NCBI GenBank assembly: GCA_022709365.1
Contig: JAKLIY010000003.1
Span: forward strand, 81,035-145,034
Reading direction: 5' to 3'
From: Pseudomonadota bacterium
GTDB lineage: Bacteria > Pseudomonadota > Gammaproteobacteria > Competibacterales > Competibacteraceae
DNA: 64,000 nt
The position numbers and the translations under genes were made by a program. Each line of letters opens with the position of its first letter. Positions within the stretch are counted from its first letter, which is position 1. Positions 1 to 8,710 of this stretch are shown here, piece by piece. The notes under the pieces were generated by a model that saw nothing but the letters and a program-made list of their open reading frames with translations, did not search any database and was not told the origin of the DNA.

Positions 1-432
1 TTCAAGGAGAGCCGACTGGCCTGTTCGCTGCTAGCCTTCGAGATCAAGGAAGACGATGCCGATGAGTGCTTCGAGGAAAGCCGGTTGCTGCAGGCTCATC
101 TGCGGGAACTGGGCTGTGGCATAGCTCTGTCCCATTTTGGTGGCAAACCCCATTCCGAGCGATTGCTCCAGGAACTGGTGCCGGATTACATCAAACTGGA
201 TGGCAGTCTGATCGAACGACTGGCCAAGGCCAAGGACAACAACAGTCGGCAGGCGATGGCGGCGCTGGCTCAGCAGGCGCACGATCTAAAAACCCGGGTG
301 GTGGCTGCCGGAGTGACCACCGCACCGCAAATGGCCAGCATTTGGCAGTTCGGCGTCACTCTGGTGCAAGGCAGCATGGTAGCGGATGCCGGCGAACAGT
401 TGGATTTCGATTTCCGCCAGTACGCCGGGTGA
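1..432 (+). CDS. C-terminal part of a degenerate EAL-domain protein (FimX-like)
   Basis: The open frame enters from the left edge and runs 143 codons to a TGA, so only the C-terminal part is present. FEIKE fits the first metal-binding Glu strand of EAL phosphodiesterases, and DYIKLDGSLI and LVQGSMVA fit later EAL motifs. The catalytic DDFG is replaced by SHFGG, and the usual EGV is AAGV, so c-di-GMP hydrolysis is unlikely. The ending LDFDF resembles my recollection of FimX-type proteins, which bind rather than degrade c-di-GMP and act in type IV pilus function. The EAL assignment is firm; FimX is inference. The domains upstream are outside the window. Confidence 0.75.
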   Translation, partial: FKESRLACSLLAFEIKEDDADECFEESRLLQAHLRELGCGIALSHFGGKPHSERLLQELVPDYIKLDGSLIERLAKAKDNNSRQAMAALAQQAHDLKTRVVAAGVTTAPQMASIWQFGVTLVQGSMVADAGEQLDFDFRQYAG

Positions 433-438
433 AGGTGG

Positions 439-457
439 GGCCGACTTCCAGTCGGCC
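439..457. terminator. Hairpin between convergent genes
   Basis: GGCCGAC, a 5-nt loop TTCCA, then GTCGGCC form a perfect 7-bp stem in the 32-bp gap between the convergent EAL gene and htpX. No T tract follows on either strand, so it is only a candidate bidirectional terminator. Confidence 0.4.
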
Positions 458-464
458 TGAACGC

Positions 465-1349
465 TTATCCCTGCTGACGCAGCGCGGCGATACGCTCTTC
501 CAGCGGCGGATGAGTCATCAGCAGCTTGCGCAGACCATCGCCCAGGCCGCCATTGATGCCGAACGCCGCCATTGACGAGGGCAGTTGCGACGGTTCATGC
601 AACTGCCGCAATCGCTCCAGCACAGCAATCATCTTGCCACGTCCCGCCAACCGGGCGCCGCCGGCGTCGGCGTGAAACTCCCGATAGCGACTGAACGCCA
701 TGACGATCAGCGACGCCAGAAAACCGAAGACGATTTGCATGACCATGCTGGTCAGGAAGTAGCCGATACCGGGACCCCGCGATGTCTGACCGCGCGACAG
801 CGCCTGATCGACCAGATGGCCGATCACCCGCGACAGGGCGATGACGAAGGTATTGAGGACCCCCTGAAGCAGCGTCAGCGTCACCATGTCGCCGTTGGCA
901 ACGTGGCTGACCTCATGACCGAGTACTGCTTCCACTTCCTCAGCGCTCATCTGTTCCAGCAAGCCGGTGCTGACTGCGACCAAGGCGCTATTGCGGTTGG
1001 CACCGGTGGCAAAGGCATTGGGTTCCGGCGAGGAGTAAATAGCGACTTCCGGCATGCCAATCCCTGCGCCTTGGGCTTGGCGGCGCACGGTTTCTACCAG
1101 CCATTGCTCGGTCTGGGTACGTGGCTGTTCGATCACTTGGGCGCCGACCGACCGTTTCGCCGCCCACTTCGATATCAGCAGCGAGATGATGGAGCCGCCC
1201 ATGCCAAAAATGGCGGAGAAGATCAACAAACCAGGGATGTTGAGTCCCGTTCCGACCAGAAACCGGTCAACGCCCAGCACTTGGGCGATGATGCCGAGCA
1301 GCACGAGGACCGCCAGATTGGTCGCGGCGAACAGCAGAATACGTTTCAT
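465..1349 (-). CDS. htpX: Membrane zinc metalloprotease HtpX (M48)
   Basis: The 294-residue product starts at [12 protein letters not shown]; an in-frame upstream Met exists, but this start matches the family. Two N-terminal hydrophobic segments (about residues 4-25 and 33-55) are followed by the zinc motif HEVSH (in [13 protein letters not shown]), two further membrane segments near residues 150-215, and a downstream FHADAGGA carrying the third ligand region. HtpX degrades misfolded inner-membrane proteins alongside FtsH, and the length is typical. It lies 69 bp downstream of queA on the same strand and converges on the EAL gene. Confidence 0.95.
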   Translation of the reverse strand: MKRILLFAATNLAVLVLLGIIAQVLGVDRFLVGTGLNIPGLLIFSAIFGMGGSIISLLISKWAAKRSVGAQVIEQPRTQTEQWLVETVRRQAQGAGIGMPEVAIYSSPEPNAFATGANRNSALVAVSTGLLEQMSAEEVEAVLGHEVSHVANGDMVTLTLLQGVLNTFVIALSRVIGHLVDQALSRGQTSRGPGIGYFLTSMVMQIVFGFLASLIVMAFSRYREFHADAGGARLAGRGKMIAVLERLRQLHEPSQLPSSMAAFGINGGLGDGLRKLLMTHPPLEERIAALRQQG

Positions 1350-1418
1350 GGGGGTGCTCCGTTGAGAAGATACTGGCGACTCTATAGACATGTTGCGGAA
1401 AATTTCAAGCTGCCTTGC

Positions 1419-2558
1419 TCAGACCATGGGCCGGCGGGTGATGAACATGGCGTCGCCGTAACTGAAAAACCGGTAGCGCTGTTCCACTGCATGGCGGTAG
1501 GCGTGCAGAATTTCCGCCTGACCGGCGAAGGCGGCCACCAGCATGAGCAGCGTCGATTCCGGCAGGTGGAAATTGGTGATCAGCGCGTCCACGCACCGGA
1601 AACGGTAGCCGGGATAAATAAAAATTCGCGTTTTGCCCGTCCAGGGTTGCGGAATCCCGTCATCATCGGTCGCAGTTTCCAGCGCCCGCGTGACCGTGGT
1701 GCCGACCGCGATGATCCGTCCACCTCGTTCCTGCGCCGCCTGAATGTACTCGCAGGCCACCGCGCTGACCTCGATCCGTTCAGCGTGCATCACATGTTCT
1801 GCGATGCGCTCCACCCGCAGCGGCTGAAAGGTGCCCGCCCCGACATGCAGGGTGATGAATGTCTGTTCCACGCCTAGCGCGGCCAGTTGCTCAAGCAAGG
1901 CCGGATCGAAATGCAAACCGGCAGTCGGCGCTGCTACTGCGCCCGGCCAGCGGGCGTAAACCGTCTGGTAACGCTCGCGGTCTTCCTCGGTCGGTTCACG
2001 GGTAATATACGGCGGCAAGGGCATTCGGCCATGTCGTTCCAGCAGCGGCAGCCACGCTTCATCGCCTTCGAGGTGAATTTCAAACAGACCTTCGTGGCGA
2101 CCGAGGACCGTGGCGACAAAGCCGGCGTCGAACTGCAATCGTCCGCCCGGCTTGGGCGCTTTGCCGGCGCGAATTTGCACCAGCGCCCGTTGCTCGTCCA
2201 GCAGGCGCTCCATCAGCAACTCGAACCGCCCACCGCTGGGTTTGCGTCCGAATAGCCGGGCGGGAATCACCCGGGTATCGTTGAACACCAGCAGATCGCC
2301 GGGCCGCAGCAGTTCCGGCAATTCGCGGAACTGGCGGTCGCTGATCGCGCCGGTTGCGCCATCCAGGGTCAATAACCGACTATCACTGCGCTGGGCCAGC
2401 GGTTGCTGCGCAATCAATTCCGGCGGCAAATCGAAATGGAAATCCTGGCGGCGCGGCGCATCCGCCAGAACAGACCGGGGGTGTTCTGCTCCCGTTGACT
2501 GGCCCTTATGGAACCCTGACCCTTGTCTAAACTCTGATCTAAACTGTGAATCTGTCAT
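1419..2558 (-). CDS. queA: tRNA preQ1(34) S-adenosylmethionine ribosyltransferase-isomerase
   Basis: QueA transfers and isomerises the ribosyl group of SAM onto preQ1 at tRNA wobble position 34, giving epoxyqueuosine. The body is a canonical match: [56 protein letters not shown] and an [13 protein letters not shown] ending. Homologues usually begin only a few residues before FDLPPELIA. Here the sole ATG is about 40 codons upstream, giving a 379-aa product with an unusual extension rich in Ser, Gln and Arg. The true start may be a non-ATG codon or may lie in a disrupted leader. The gene is divergent from dsbC, only 26 bp away if the ATG is used. Confidence 0.93.
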   Translation of the reverse strand: MTDSQFRSEFRQGSGFHKGQSTGAEHPRSVLADAPRRQDFHFDLPPELIAQQPLAQRSDSRLLTLDGATGAISDRQFRELPELLRPGDLLVFNDTRVIPARLFGRKPSGGRFELLMERLLDEQRALVQIRAGKAPKPGGRLQFDAGFVATVLGRHEGLFEIHLEGDEAWLPLLERHGRMPLPPYITREPTEEDRERYQTVYARWPGAVAAPTAGLHFDPALLEQLAALGVEQTFITLHVGAGTFQPLRVERIAEHVMHAERIEVSAVACEYIQAAQERGGRIIAVGTTVTRALETATDDDGIPQPWTGKTRIFIYPGYRFRCVDALITNFHLPESTLLMLVAAFAGQAEILHAYRHAVEQRYRFFSYGDAMFITRRPMV

Positions 2559-2584
2559 TCCGTTGCCATCATGTGGATATTGAA

Positions 2585-3364
2585 ATGCGTAAAACCTTGC
2601 TGATTGCCGCCGCCTTCTATGCGACGGGTGTACTGGCTGCTGAAGACGTCAAGCCGGCAGCGGCTCCGGCGCCTGCCATTACGGTGAAACAACCGGATCT
2701 CGCCAAACTTCAGGCGGCGCTGAACGGTGAAAAACCCGATAGCGTCGTTCCATCCGCGATTCCGGGACTGTTCGAGGTAGTCCTCGGCGGTCAGGTGCTT
2801 TATCTGAGCGAGGATGGGCGCTTTATAGTGCAGGGCGACCTCCTCGATCTGGGTTCCCGCGCCAATCTGACCGAAAACCGGCGTGGTGAGTTGCGCGGCA
2901 AGGCCATTGAGGCGGTGAGCGAGAAGGATATGGTGATTTTCGCGCCCGCAGGACCGGCCAAGTACACCGTCACGATCTTCACTGATGTTGATTGTGGCTA
3001 CTGCCGCAAGATGCATAGCCAGATGGCCGCCTATAACAAGGAAGGCATCAAGATACGCTACTTGCTGTTTCCGCGTGAGGGCATCAATTCCGAGTCGTTC
3101 AACAAGGCCGTTTCGGTCTGGTGCGCCGATAACCGACAGGAGGCGATGACGAAGGCCAAGCGCGGCGAAACCATCGAAAACAAGAGTTGCGATAACCCGG
3201 TGCAGGCGCAGTACGAGTTGGGGCAAAAGCTCGGTGTGCGCGGTACGCCCAGCATGATCCTGGAGAATGGCGAGATGTTACCGGGTTATGTGCCGCCTAC
3301 CCAGTTGGCGGAACTGCTGGCCAGCGGCAAGGATAAAGCGGCTAAAGCAGCCGGCCAGCCCTGA
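2585..3364 (+). CDS. dsbC: Thiol:disulfide interchange protein DsbC (periplasmic disulfide isomerase)
   Basis: The start [18 protein letters not shown] gives a classical Sec signal peptide with likely cleavage after Ala-Ala near residue 20; an upstream in-frame Met would bury the signal. The mature protein has an N-terminal dimerisation domain and a thioredoxin-fold domain with the active site [11 protein letters not shown] and the cis-Pro motif RGTPSMIL. DsbC shuffles incorrect disulfides in the periplasm and is kept reduced by DsbD. An additional Cys pair (WCADN and KSCDN) fits the structural disulfide of DsbC. The length of 259 aa is slightly above average. Confidence 0.95.
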   Translation: MRKTLLIAAAFYATGVLAAEDVKPAAAPAPAITVKQPDLAKLQAALNGEKPDSVVPSAIPGLFEVVLGGQVLYLSEDGRFIVQGDLLDLGSRANLTENRRGELRGKAIEAVSEKDMVIFAPAGPAKYTVTIFTDVDCGYCRKMHSQMAAYNKEGIKIRYLLFPREGINSESFNKAVSVWCADNRQEAMTKAKRGETIENKSCDNPVQAQYELGQKLGVRGTPSMILENGEMLPGYVPPTQLAELLASGKDKAAKAAGQP

Positions 3365-3396
3365 GAGGGAAAATAGCTGAATCACGGGTATGCGTT

Positions 3397-3466
3397 CACC
3401 CTCTCCCACGTTGGGGAGGGGGAGTCCGATAACCGACTGTTTTGTAAGACCCCCTCCCCCCTTTAT
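3397..3466. repeat. GC-rich palindromic repeat, left part, interrupted by the ISAs1-type element
   Basis: Downstream of dsbC, CCCTCTCCCA CG TTGGGGAGGGGG forms a hairpin at about 3400-3422. It is followed by AGACCCCCTCCCCCC (from about 3448) directly next to the insertion sequence. The complementary GGGGGAAGGCTGGGGGGGGTCT lies just past the other IS end (about 4699-4722), so the IS appears to have landed in one copy of the repeat family that recurs through the window. Confidence 0.6.
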
Positions 3467-4690
3467 CAGGGCAATCGCGCTATGTGGTAGCTGGGCTAGG
3501 TTGGCCGAAAAGCAGACGCAACCGATAGTCATCGTTGAGGGCAGCCCGGAGCTTGCGGCGCCGGAGGCTATCGCGCACCGGGCTGTTGTGGCGCAGCACG
3601 TTGAGGACCATGCGGCGAATCACAGCCAGGTTTTCCGCCGAGTGGTCCTTGCGGGTCCGGCAGGCATCTTCCCCAAATTGCACGTCCAAGACCCAGTGCT
3701 GTTGGTTTTCGATGCCCCAGTGCTGACGCACCGTGGCCGCAAACTGGTCACGCTTCGCCAGCGAGTACAGGAAGTAGCGGCATTCGGTGCTGGTGTTTTT
3801 CCCGATAATCCGGGTGGATTCGACCCGGCCGACCGCTTGGAGTCCCGCCCAGTCCGGTTTCGCCTCCAGCCAGTCGATCGGGTGGCTGAGCGCATAGCGG
3901 CGGATTTCGATCCGGCCATGGTCCTTCTCCACCGTTTCCCGCACCGCCAACCGCCCGCCCGCCCCTTCGGTCTCCAGCCAGAGTTGCACGTCCGCGCACA
4001 AGGTGGGATGGTTGTCTTTCAACGTCAAGACGTACTCCGCACCCGCGTCGATGCGGGTCTGGGCGATGGCTTTCTGGCAGCCCATGGCGTCGATCGACAC
4101 CACCGCTCCGCGCAGGTCCAGCAGCCCTAGCACATCCGGAATCGCCGTGATCTCATTGGACTTCTCCGCCACCGCCTGCTGCCCCAACACCCAGCGCGCC
4201 CGGCCGGCAAACGCACGCACCAGATGGACGGCCGGGTTCGCCCCGTCTCGACTCCCCCGCACCGCCTTGCCATCCACACACACCGGCTCGTCGGCCAAGC
4301 TCGGCAACGCCGCCGTCGCCCAAGCGGTGAAGGCCGTCTGGAAGGCCACCGGATCGATCCGCCCCAGCACGTCGCTCAAGGTATCGTGCGAAGGAATGCC
4401 ATTGGGCAACTCCAGAAAACTCCGCAACCCGGCTTCCTTCTCCTCGGCGAAGTCCGACATGCCTACCCAGTCCTCCACCCCGCTCAACACCGCACACAGC
4501 ACGATCATCAGAATATCATGGAGTTTATGGAGCTTGTTGCGCGTCTCGCGGCGCGGGTCGGGCAGATCGGCAAAATACGGGCGCGGGTCGAGCAATTGGG
4601 GCAGCATCAGTTCTCTCCAGCCGACAGTTCCTGCCTCGTCACCCCGGCAATCCCCCTCTTGTCAACCCCCCATATAGCGCGATTGCCCTG
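3467..4690 (-). mobile_element. Insertion sequence, ISAs1 family, apparently complete
   Basis: Terminal inverted repeats of 21 bp match at 20 positions: 3467-3487 begins CAGGGCAATCGCGCTATG, and 4670-4690 is its complement with TATAT in place of TATGT. They enclose one intact transposase gene. The flanks CCCCCTTTAT (left) and ACCCCCTGAT (right) are similar but are not a clean target duplication, which is hard to judge because the target is itself a C-rich palindrome. Confidence 0.85.
3480..4607 (-). CDS. ISAs1 family transposase
   Basis: The 375-residue DDE transposase has the associated N-terminal domain (PDPRRETRNKLHKLHDIL, then LLDLRG further on) and the catalytic core: first Asp in VVSIDAMGCQ, second Asp in LTLKDNHPTL, Glu in WGIENQQHWVLDV. 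No stop or frameshift interrupts it and the length is normal for the family. It fills the interval between the inverted repeats, and its stop lies inside the left repeat. The element therefore looks potentially active, although activity cannot be read from sequence. Confidence 0.95.
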   Translation of the reverse strand: MLPQLLDPRPYFADLPDPRRETRNKLHKLHDILMIVLCAVLSGVEDWVGMSDFAEEKEAGLRSFLELPNGIPSHDTLSDVLGRIDPVAFQTAFTAWATAALPSLADEPVCVDGKAVRGSRDGANPAVHLVRAFAGRARWVLGQQAVAEKSNEITAIPDVLGLLDLRGAVVSIDAMGCQKAIAQTRIDAGAEYVLTLKDNHPTLCADVQLWLETEGAGGRLAVRETVEKDHGRIEIRRYALSHPIDWLEAKPDWAGLQAVGRVESTRIIGKNTSTECRYFLYSLAKRDQFAATVRQHWGIENQQHWVLDVQFGEDACRTRKDHSAENLAVIRRMVLNVLRHNSPVRDSLRRRKLRAALNDDYRLRLLFGQPSPATT

Positions 4691-4735
4691 ACCCCCTGAT
4701 GGGGGAAGGCTGGGGGGGGGTCTGCACGGTTACAA

Positions 4736-4806
4736 TCACGGATTGGCGCGGATGACCGGATGACACGGCGGGTTCTGTGTCATCCGGTCATCCATTGAAT
4801 CCGTGA
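4736..4806. repeat. Long palindromic intergenic repeat (CACGGATT...AATCCGTG type)
   Basis: Outer arms TCACGGATT (4736-4744) and AATCCGTGA (4798-4806) are perfect complements. Inside them GGATGACCGGATGACAC (4750-4766) pairs perfectly with 4777-4793 around a 10-nt loop. The 71-bp unit can fold into one long hairpin. A diverged relative lies at 11193-11281. The rest of the 4691-4930 gap shows no gene. Confidence 0.8.
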
Positions 4807-4930
4807 CGCAGACAGCGTGTGATGATCGCCCCCGGAGTTTGGTCGCGGGAAAATTGACGGCGGCGAAATTCCATCCCTTCACATCCTGAATACCTTCATT
4901 TCCAATCGGCAGATTATAAGCCTCCGCCTG

Positions 4931-6160
4931 ATGATCTTTAAAAATTTAATCCGGTATACTGAGAAGGCGATTCCACCCACGCCAGAGGAGCCGATCATGC
5001 CGCGACGCCAACTTGTGTTGAGTGAGACCGAACGCCGAGAGTTGGTCCAACTCCGGGATCATGCCCGTCAGCCGTATCAGCGCGAGCGGGCGGCCGCGTT
5101 GTTGAAGATCGCCGATGGGATGCCGGCGGCGCTCGTAGCCCGGCACGGCCTGTTACGCCCGCGGCGACCCGATACGGTCTATGCGTGGTTGGACCGCTAT
5201 CAAGCCACGGGCGGTGCGGGCCTGAAGGTTCATCCCGGCCGCGGGCGCAAGCCCGCTTTTTCCCCCTCGGCATTCGACGGCGGTGGCCCACACCGAATGG
5301 CAATCCCTTTGCCCGCGTGACCCGCGCGTCTGTGGGGTCGAGCGGACCCGCTGGACCTTGGCCAGTCTCCGCCAAGCGTGTGCGTGGCTGGGCGGCTTGA
5401 CCTTGGCCGGGGTTCATACCGTCCTGCGACGTGTGCGTATCGTGTGGAAAGTCCTGATCCCGACGACGACGCCAAGTTGACCGATGTCGCGGCGGCGGTG
5501 GCCGCGGCGAAGGCGCAACCGGGGCCGGTGGTGACCGTTGACTTGGACGAAGTCACCGTCGAACGGCAACCGACCGTCGTCCACGCCTATGCTCCGACCG
5601 GATCGTCCGAACAAGCTCGGGCGGTGCGCAGCCCAAAATCGAATCCGGTGACGCGCCTCCTCGGTACCTTGAATGCGCTGACCGGTGGCGTCTTCTATCG
5701 CCGGGCCAGCAAGATCGCCGTCGGGTTCCTGGTGGCGTTTTATCAGGCGCTATGCCAGGCCTACCCCGACGCTGAACGGATCGATGTCATTCAAGATAAC
5801 GGGCCGGTGCATACCCATCCCGATCTGTTAGTCGCCCTGGAACCCCAAGAGACGCGCTGGCCGGGGTACCGCCCCCCGAATTGGCCGACGGAACCCAGTG
5901 CAACCGCAATCTGACGATGGGGTGAATTGAAACTACCCATCCAAATCGTGCCGCTGCCCACCTATGCCTCGTGGTGCAATCCGATCGAGAAGCTCTGGCG
6001 CAAACTGCGCCAGGACGTGACCCACCTCCATCGCTGGGCCGATGACCTCGAAACACTCTGTACCGAGATTGACCGCTTCTTGGATCAATTTGCCCATGGC
6101 TCCTTGGAACTGCTGCGCTACGCGGGCCTAGAGATACCGGATTAAATTTTTAAAGATCAT
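4931..6160 (+). mobile_element. IS630-family insertion sequence with perfect ends, non-autonomous
   Basis: A 27-bp perfect inverted repeat bounds the element: 4931-4957 begins ATGATCTTTAAAAATTTAAT and 6134-6160 is its exact complement. The interior holds a frame-disrupted IS630-type transposase. The preserved ends suggest recent arrival or possible mobilisation in trans. A flanking TA duplication, usual for IS630, is not obvious. Confidence 0.85.
4997..6145 (+). pseudogene. IS630 family transposase, frameshifted
   Basis: The start MPRRQLVLSETERREL opens a helix-turn-helix N-terminal domain (RERAAALLKIADG, then RPDTVYAWLDRY). The frame is lost near 5270; the continuation (LASLRQACAWL, GVHTVLRRVRIVWK) is in another frame, and the original frame resumes before 5460. 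DDE residues can be traced: Asp in VVTVDLDEVTVE, Asp in VIQDNGPVH, Glu in CNPIEKLWRKL. An in-frame TGA at 5912-5914 separates the last two. At least two frameshifts and one stop make a functional product unlikely unless they are sequence errors. Confidence 0.85.
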
Positions 6161-6461
6161 TAGCCGGTTAGTCATTGAGATAGGACAAAGAGACCGGGAG
6201 TTGCTGGATCGGAAGAAACTGAATTCGGTTCATATTGAACCGGGCCGGGCTATTCAATCTAAGCTGATTTTTGATAAATCCAGTCATTTTAATCATTAAA
6301 AAATATTTTATTATCAATATGATAAATCAATTTGTCATGCTTATTGCTTGACTTTAGTTATGGTTGCAATTTTAACTAGACTATTTAAGGGCATTGCCCT
6401 CAAGAATTGCCGAAAATAAGTCGGCCACTCACTGAATCCAAGCCATGAGGTATTCGCAATA
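6161..6461. other. AT-rich intergenic stretch
   Basis: About 300 bp between the IS630 element and the orphan gene, markedly richer in A and T than the surroundings. I see no gene here. It carries a plausible promoter (listed separately) and an ATTAAAAAATATTTTATTATC tract near 6296-6316. The shift in base composition fits horizontally acquired DNA. Confidence 0.5.
6348..6376 (+). promoter_or_regulatory. Candidate sigma70 promoter for the orphan 360-aa gene
   Basis: TTGACT (6348-6353), a 17-bp spacer, then TTTAAC (6371-6376), ending 85 bp before the start codon at 6462. The -35 box is near consensus; the -10 box matches TATAAT at four of six positions. Confidence 0.45.
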
Positions 6462-7544
6462 ATGAGCATCGATATGAGCAAAAAGGTAGACATCTACCTG
6501 CAAAATCCAGCATTCTTCCAGATTGATCTGGAGAATCAGAAATCTATTTGGATGGATAATTATGTTCGTCCACTAGGCAGCCACTATGAGGCGGCGCTCC
6601 GGGCACTCCAAGACGTATTTACTGAAGCCAGTCGAAGAAGAAAAGAACAAGAGGCTAGACTGGCAAAGATTGATGCAATCAATGGATTGGTTCTATCCAT
6701 TCTGTTTGCAGGCATCGATATTATGGGCGCTGCCGCACTCAAAGACGTAAAAATCCTCAGCCGTATGTCCACCAATAAGGGATTAGAATCCTTTCTTGAA
6801 TCCAGTAATGATACGGCTACAGCAGTCAAAAATTTTCTCTCCCAATCATCTTCTTTCAGCGAAAAAATTTTCGCGAATCTAGACGATAAAATTAAGGGCT
6901 TTGCCCAGACCGGGACCGTTACCGGTTCAATCGAGTTTGTCAAAAAGATGAGTGCGGATGTTGGGGCTGCCATCCCCAGCGATCCCAGCGTATCCTGGCC
7001 AGGCGAACTCAAGTTTCAAAATGATATGGCTATTTTCTATTCAACTACCTATAGGTTGATTAACGAATCATTTGTCAACCTGGTGCGGGATAGTAAAGTG
7101 GGCGCCGATCAGAAACGGAAAATTATTGAATTGTTGGTCAATCTACCGATTCTCCACCCGCCGACCCTCAGTATGCAATCGTTTGAGGGATTTTTCACGA
7201 CTTATTACGAGGTGTGTTATTGGTGCGATTATCTTAGCGCAGTCACATCGCTAGGGTTTTTAACGGAAAAAGGCGTGGATGCTAATAGACCTGCTGGAAT
7301 CATGCGCGATGGCATCCTCGCCGATGTGATTAACGAGCGCATTGCCAAACTCACCGGCTACTATCTGACCAATACCGGTGGCAGAGTCGTTGCCACACCT
7401 GGCGTGGATATTCGGCTGGAATGGGATGGGTATGTAAACAAATCGTCTCAGGTGGTTTTTCTCAGGACGGTCCGTTCTGAAGCATTTACTAAAAACGTAA
7501 AGCCTCTGCTTATCGCCGCCGGTGCCAGCACGACGCTGTTTTGA
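6462..7544 (+). CDS. Uncharacterised 360-aa protein, orphan, AT-rich
   Basis: I do not recognise the family. The product starts MSIDMSKKVDIYLQNP. It has a charged helical stretch near residues 45-70 (EASRRRKEQEARLAKID), one hydrophobic segment near 71-92 (NGLVLSILFAGIDIMGAAAL), and a long Ser/Thr/Asn-rich helical region. The C-terminal 100 residues look like a beta-containing domain (RLEWDGYVNKSSQVVFLR). There is no signal peptide. It stands alone behind its own promoter and in front of a hairpin, flanked by a broken IS630 and a truncated restriction gene, with codon use more AT-rich than its neighbours. A single membrane segment and this context would fit an acquired accessory or toxin-like gene, but that is speculation. 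Confidence 0.7.
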   Translation: MSIDMSKKVDIYLQNPAFFQIDLENQKSIWMDNYVRPLGSHYEAALRALQDVFTEASRRRKEQEARLAKIDAINGLVLSILFAGIDIMGAAALKDVKILSRMSTNKGLESFLESSNDTATAVKNFLSQSSSFSEKIFANLDDKIKGFAQTGTVTGSIEFVKKMSADVGAAIPSDPSVSWPGELKFQNDMAIFYSTTYRLINESFVNLVRDSKVGADQKRKIIELLVNLPILHPPTLSMQSFEGFFTTYYEVCYWCDYLSAVTSLGFLTEKGVDANRPAGIMRDGILADVINERIAKLTGYYLTNTGGRVVATPGVDIRLEWDGYVNKSSQVVFLRTVRSEAFTKNVKPLLIAAGASTTLF

Positions 7545-7569
7545 GAATGAGAAACCATTAAAAAAAAAG

Positions 7570-7600
7570 GCAGAACGCGCTTTGTTCGCGTTTTGTCTTG
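7570..7600 (+). terminator. Probable rho-independent terminator
   Basis: CAGAACGCG pairs with CGCGTTTTG (one G-U pair) around a 7-8 nt loop 26 bp after the orphan gene. An A run precedes it and TCTTG follows it, so it could act in both directions. Confidence 0.55.
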
Positions 7601-7776
7601 GATTTCTCGCTTTTCAAACATTCAACCCGATAATTCACCACGCCTTCACATCAGTGAAGGTGTCAATTAGGCCGTGTTTAAAAAATAGCTAACGAAGCAT
7701 GATGACGATGAGGGGGTAGTGTTCTCGGCGTGGATATGAATATTAACAACTCTTTGATTATGTTTAATTTGATCCG

Positions 7777-8568
7777 TTAAATATCCATGTCTGGAGTACT
7801 ATCGATCTTCGCCCGCCGCACGTCGCCGAGCAGGTCGCTGGGGACCAGCTCGCGATCCTGGTAATAACTGTCCGGGTCGTGCGGCTGGAGGACGCGCAGC
7901 CGATCCTTGATGGTCAGGCCCGGCGTGCAAATCAGAAAGCCGCGTGTGAATTGTTTGCTCCCCGGATGCCGCACCGCATTGATCGTCTGCCAGGCGATCA
8001 GCAAGGCCATAACCGTTATTTTACCTGCGCCGGTGGCCAGCTTGAGGGCCAGCCGCATGAGTTCAGGATTGGCGTCATGGTTGGCGCTGGACAGATGCTT
8101 CAACAACTCTTTACCCGGCTTTGATTGCGGAGCGACTTCGGTGAGCCAGATCGTCGTTTCCACCGCTTCGACCTGACAGAAGAACGGGCGAACGCCACTG
8201 AAATCGTGATGACGCCAGTGCTGAAGCAGACGAGCGGTTTCGGGCGTCACCTGCCACTGCGACGGGTTCGGCAACGCCCGCCAGGCATCCACCGGTCCGC
8301 GCACTTGGTTGATGATCGACGTCGGGTCGTATTGCTGGGCTGCGGTGGAAAGACCGATGCCCTCGTCGAAGACGATCCCCTGCTGACTGGCCACCTTCTT
8401 GTGCTTCTTGGGCTTCGGGATGGGGGTGATGAACTGTGCGCGCCGACGGTGATCGAGGATCTGCTGGGTGGGCTGCCCGGTTTCATCCAGTTCCCAATGC
8501 CGGGATGGGCGTTCGTAGGGGGAGTTCAGAATCGGATGGTCAAAGAACGGATTGGATATCGTTGTCAT
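7777..8568 (-). pseudogene. Type III-like restriction helicase (Res subunit), truncated
   Basis: The 263 residues correspond to the N-terminal part of the large restriction helicases that normally run to roughly 900 aa. Recognisable stretches are MTTISNPFFDHPILNSPYE, HDFSGVRPFFCQVEAVETTIWL, the Walker A region LATGAGKITVMALLIAWQT and DPDSYYQDRELVPSDLLGD. The Walker A reads GAGKIT, where GxGKT/S is expected, so the Thr that helps bind Mg-ATP is lost. The frame then stops before motif II; the helicase core and nuclease are missing and no modification subunit is adjacent. The 7601-7776 gap behind it holds no gene. Confidence 0.8.
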
Positions 8569-8571
8569 TCA

Positions 8572-8710
8572 GGCGGCGGATACCATTGGCATTCGTGGAA
8601 TGATCGTGCAGGCGCTTTCGCCCGCAAGCTAAAGCCTTCTACGAGCGTGTGGGTTTCGATCTGTCCCCGCGTGCTACACTTGATAATAGCCATCTTGAAA
8701 AAACGCTGCC
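8572..8710 (+). pseudogene. Remnant of a GNAT acetyltransferase C-terminus (TacT-like)
   Basis: One frame reads GIRGMIVQALSPAS then a stop; a second frame continues KAFYERVGFDLSP. Together they resemble the last third of toxin-type GNAT acetyltransferases (ARAFYERFGF-like motif). The N-terminal part and any DUF1778 antitoxin are absent. It is wedged between the truncated helicase gene and the GH31 start. Recognition rests on a short motif. Confidence 0.45.

Noticed and set aside
585..1877. Long ORFs opposite htpX and queA
   Set aside because: These plus-strand frames shadow two clear minus-strand genes and have no recognisable motifs.
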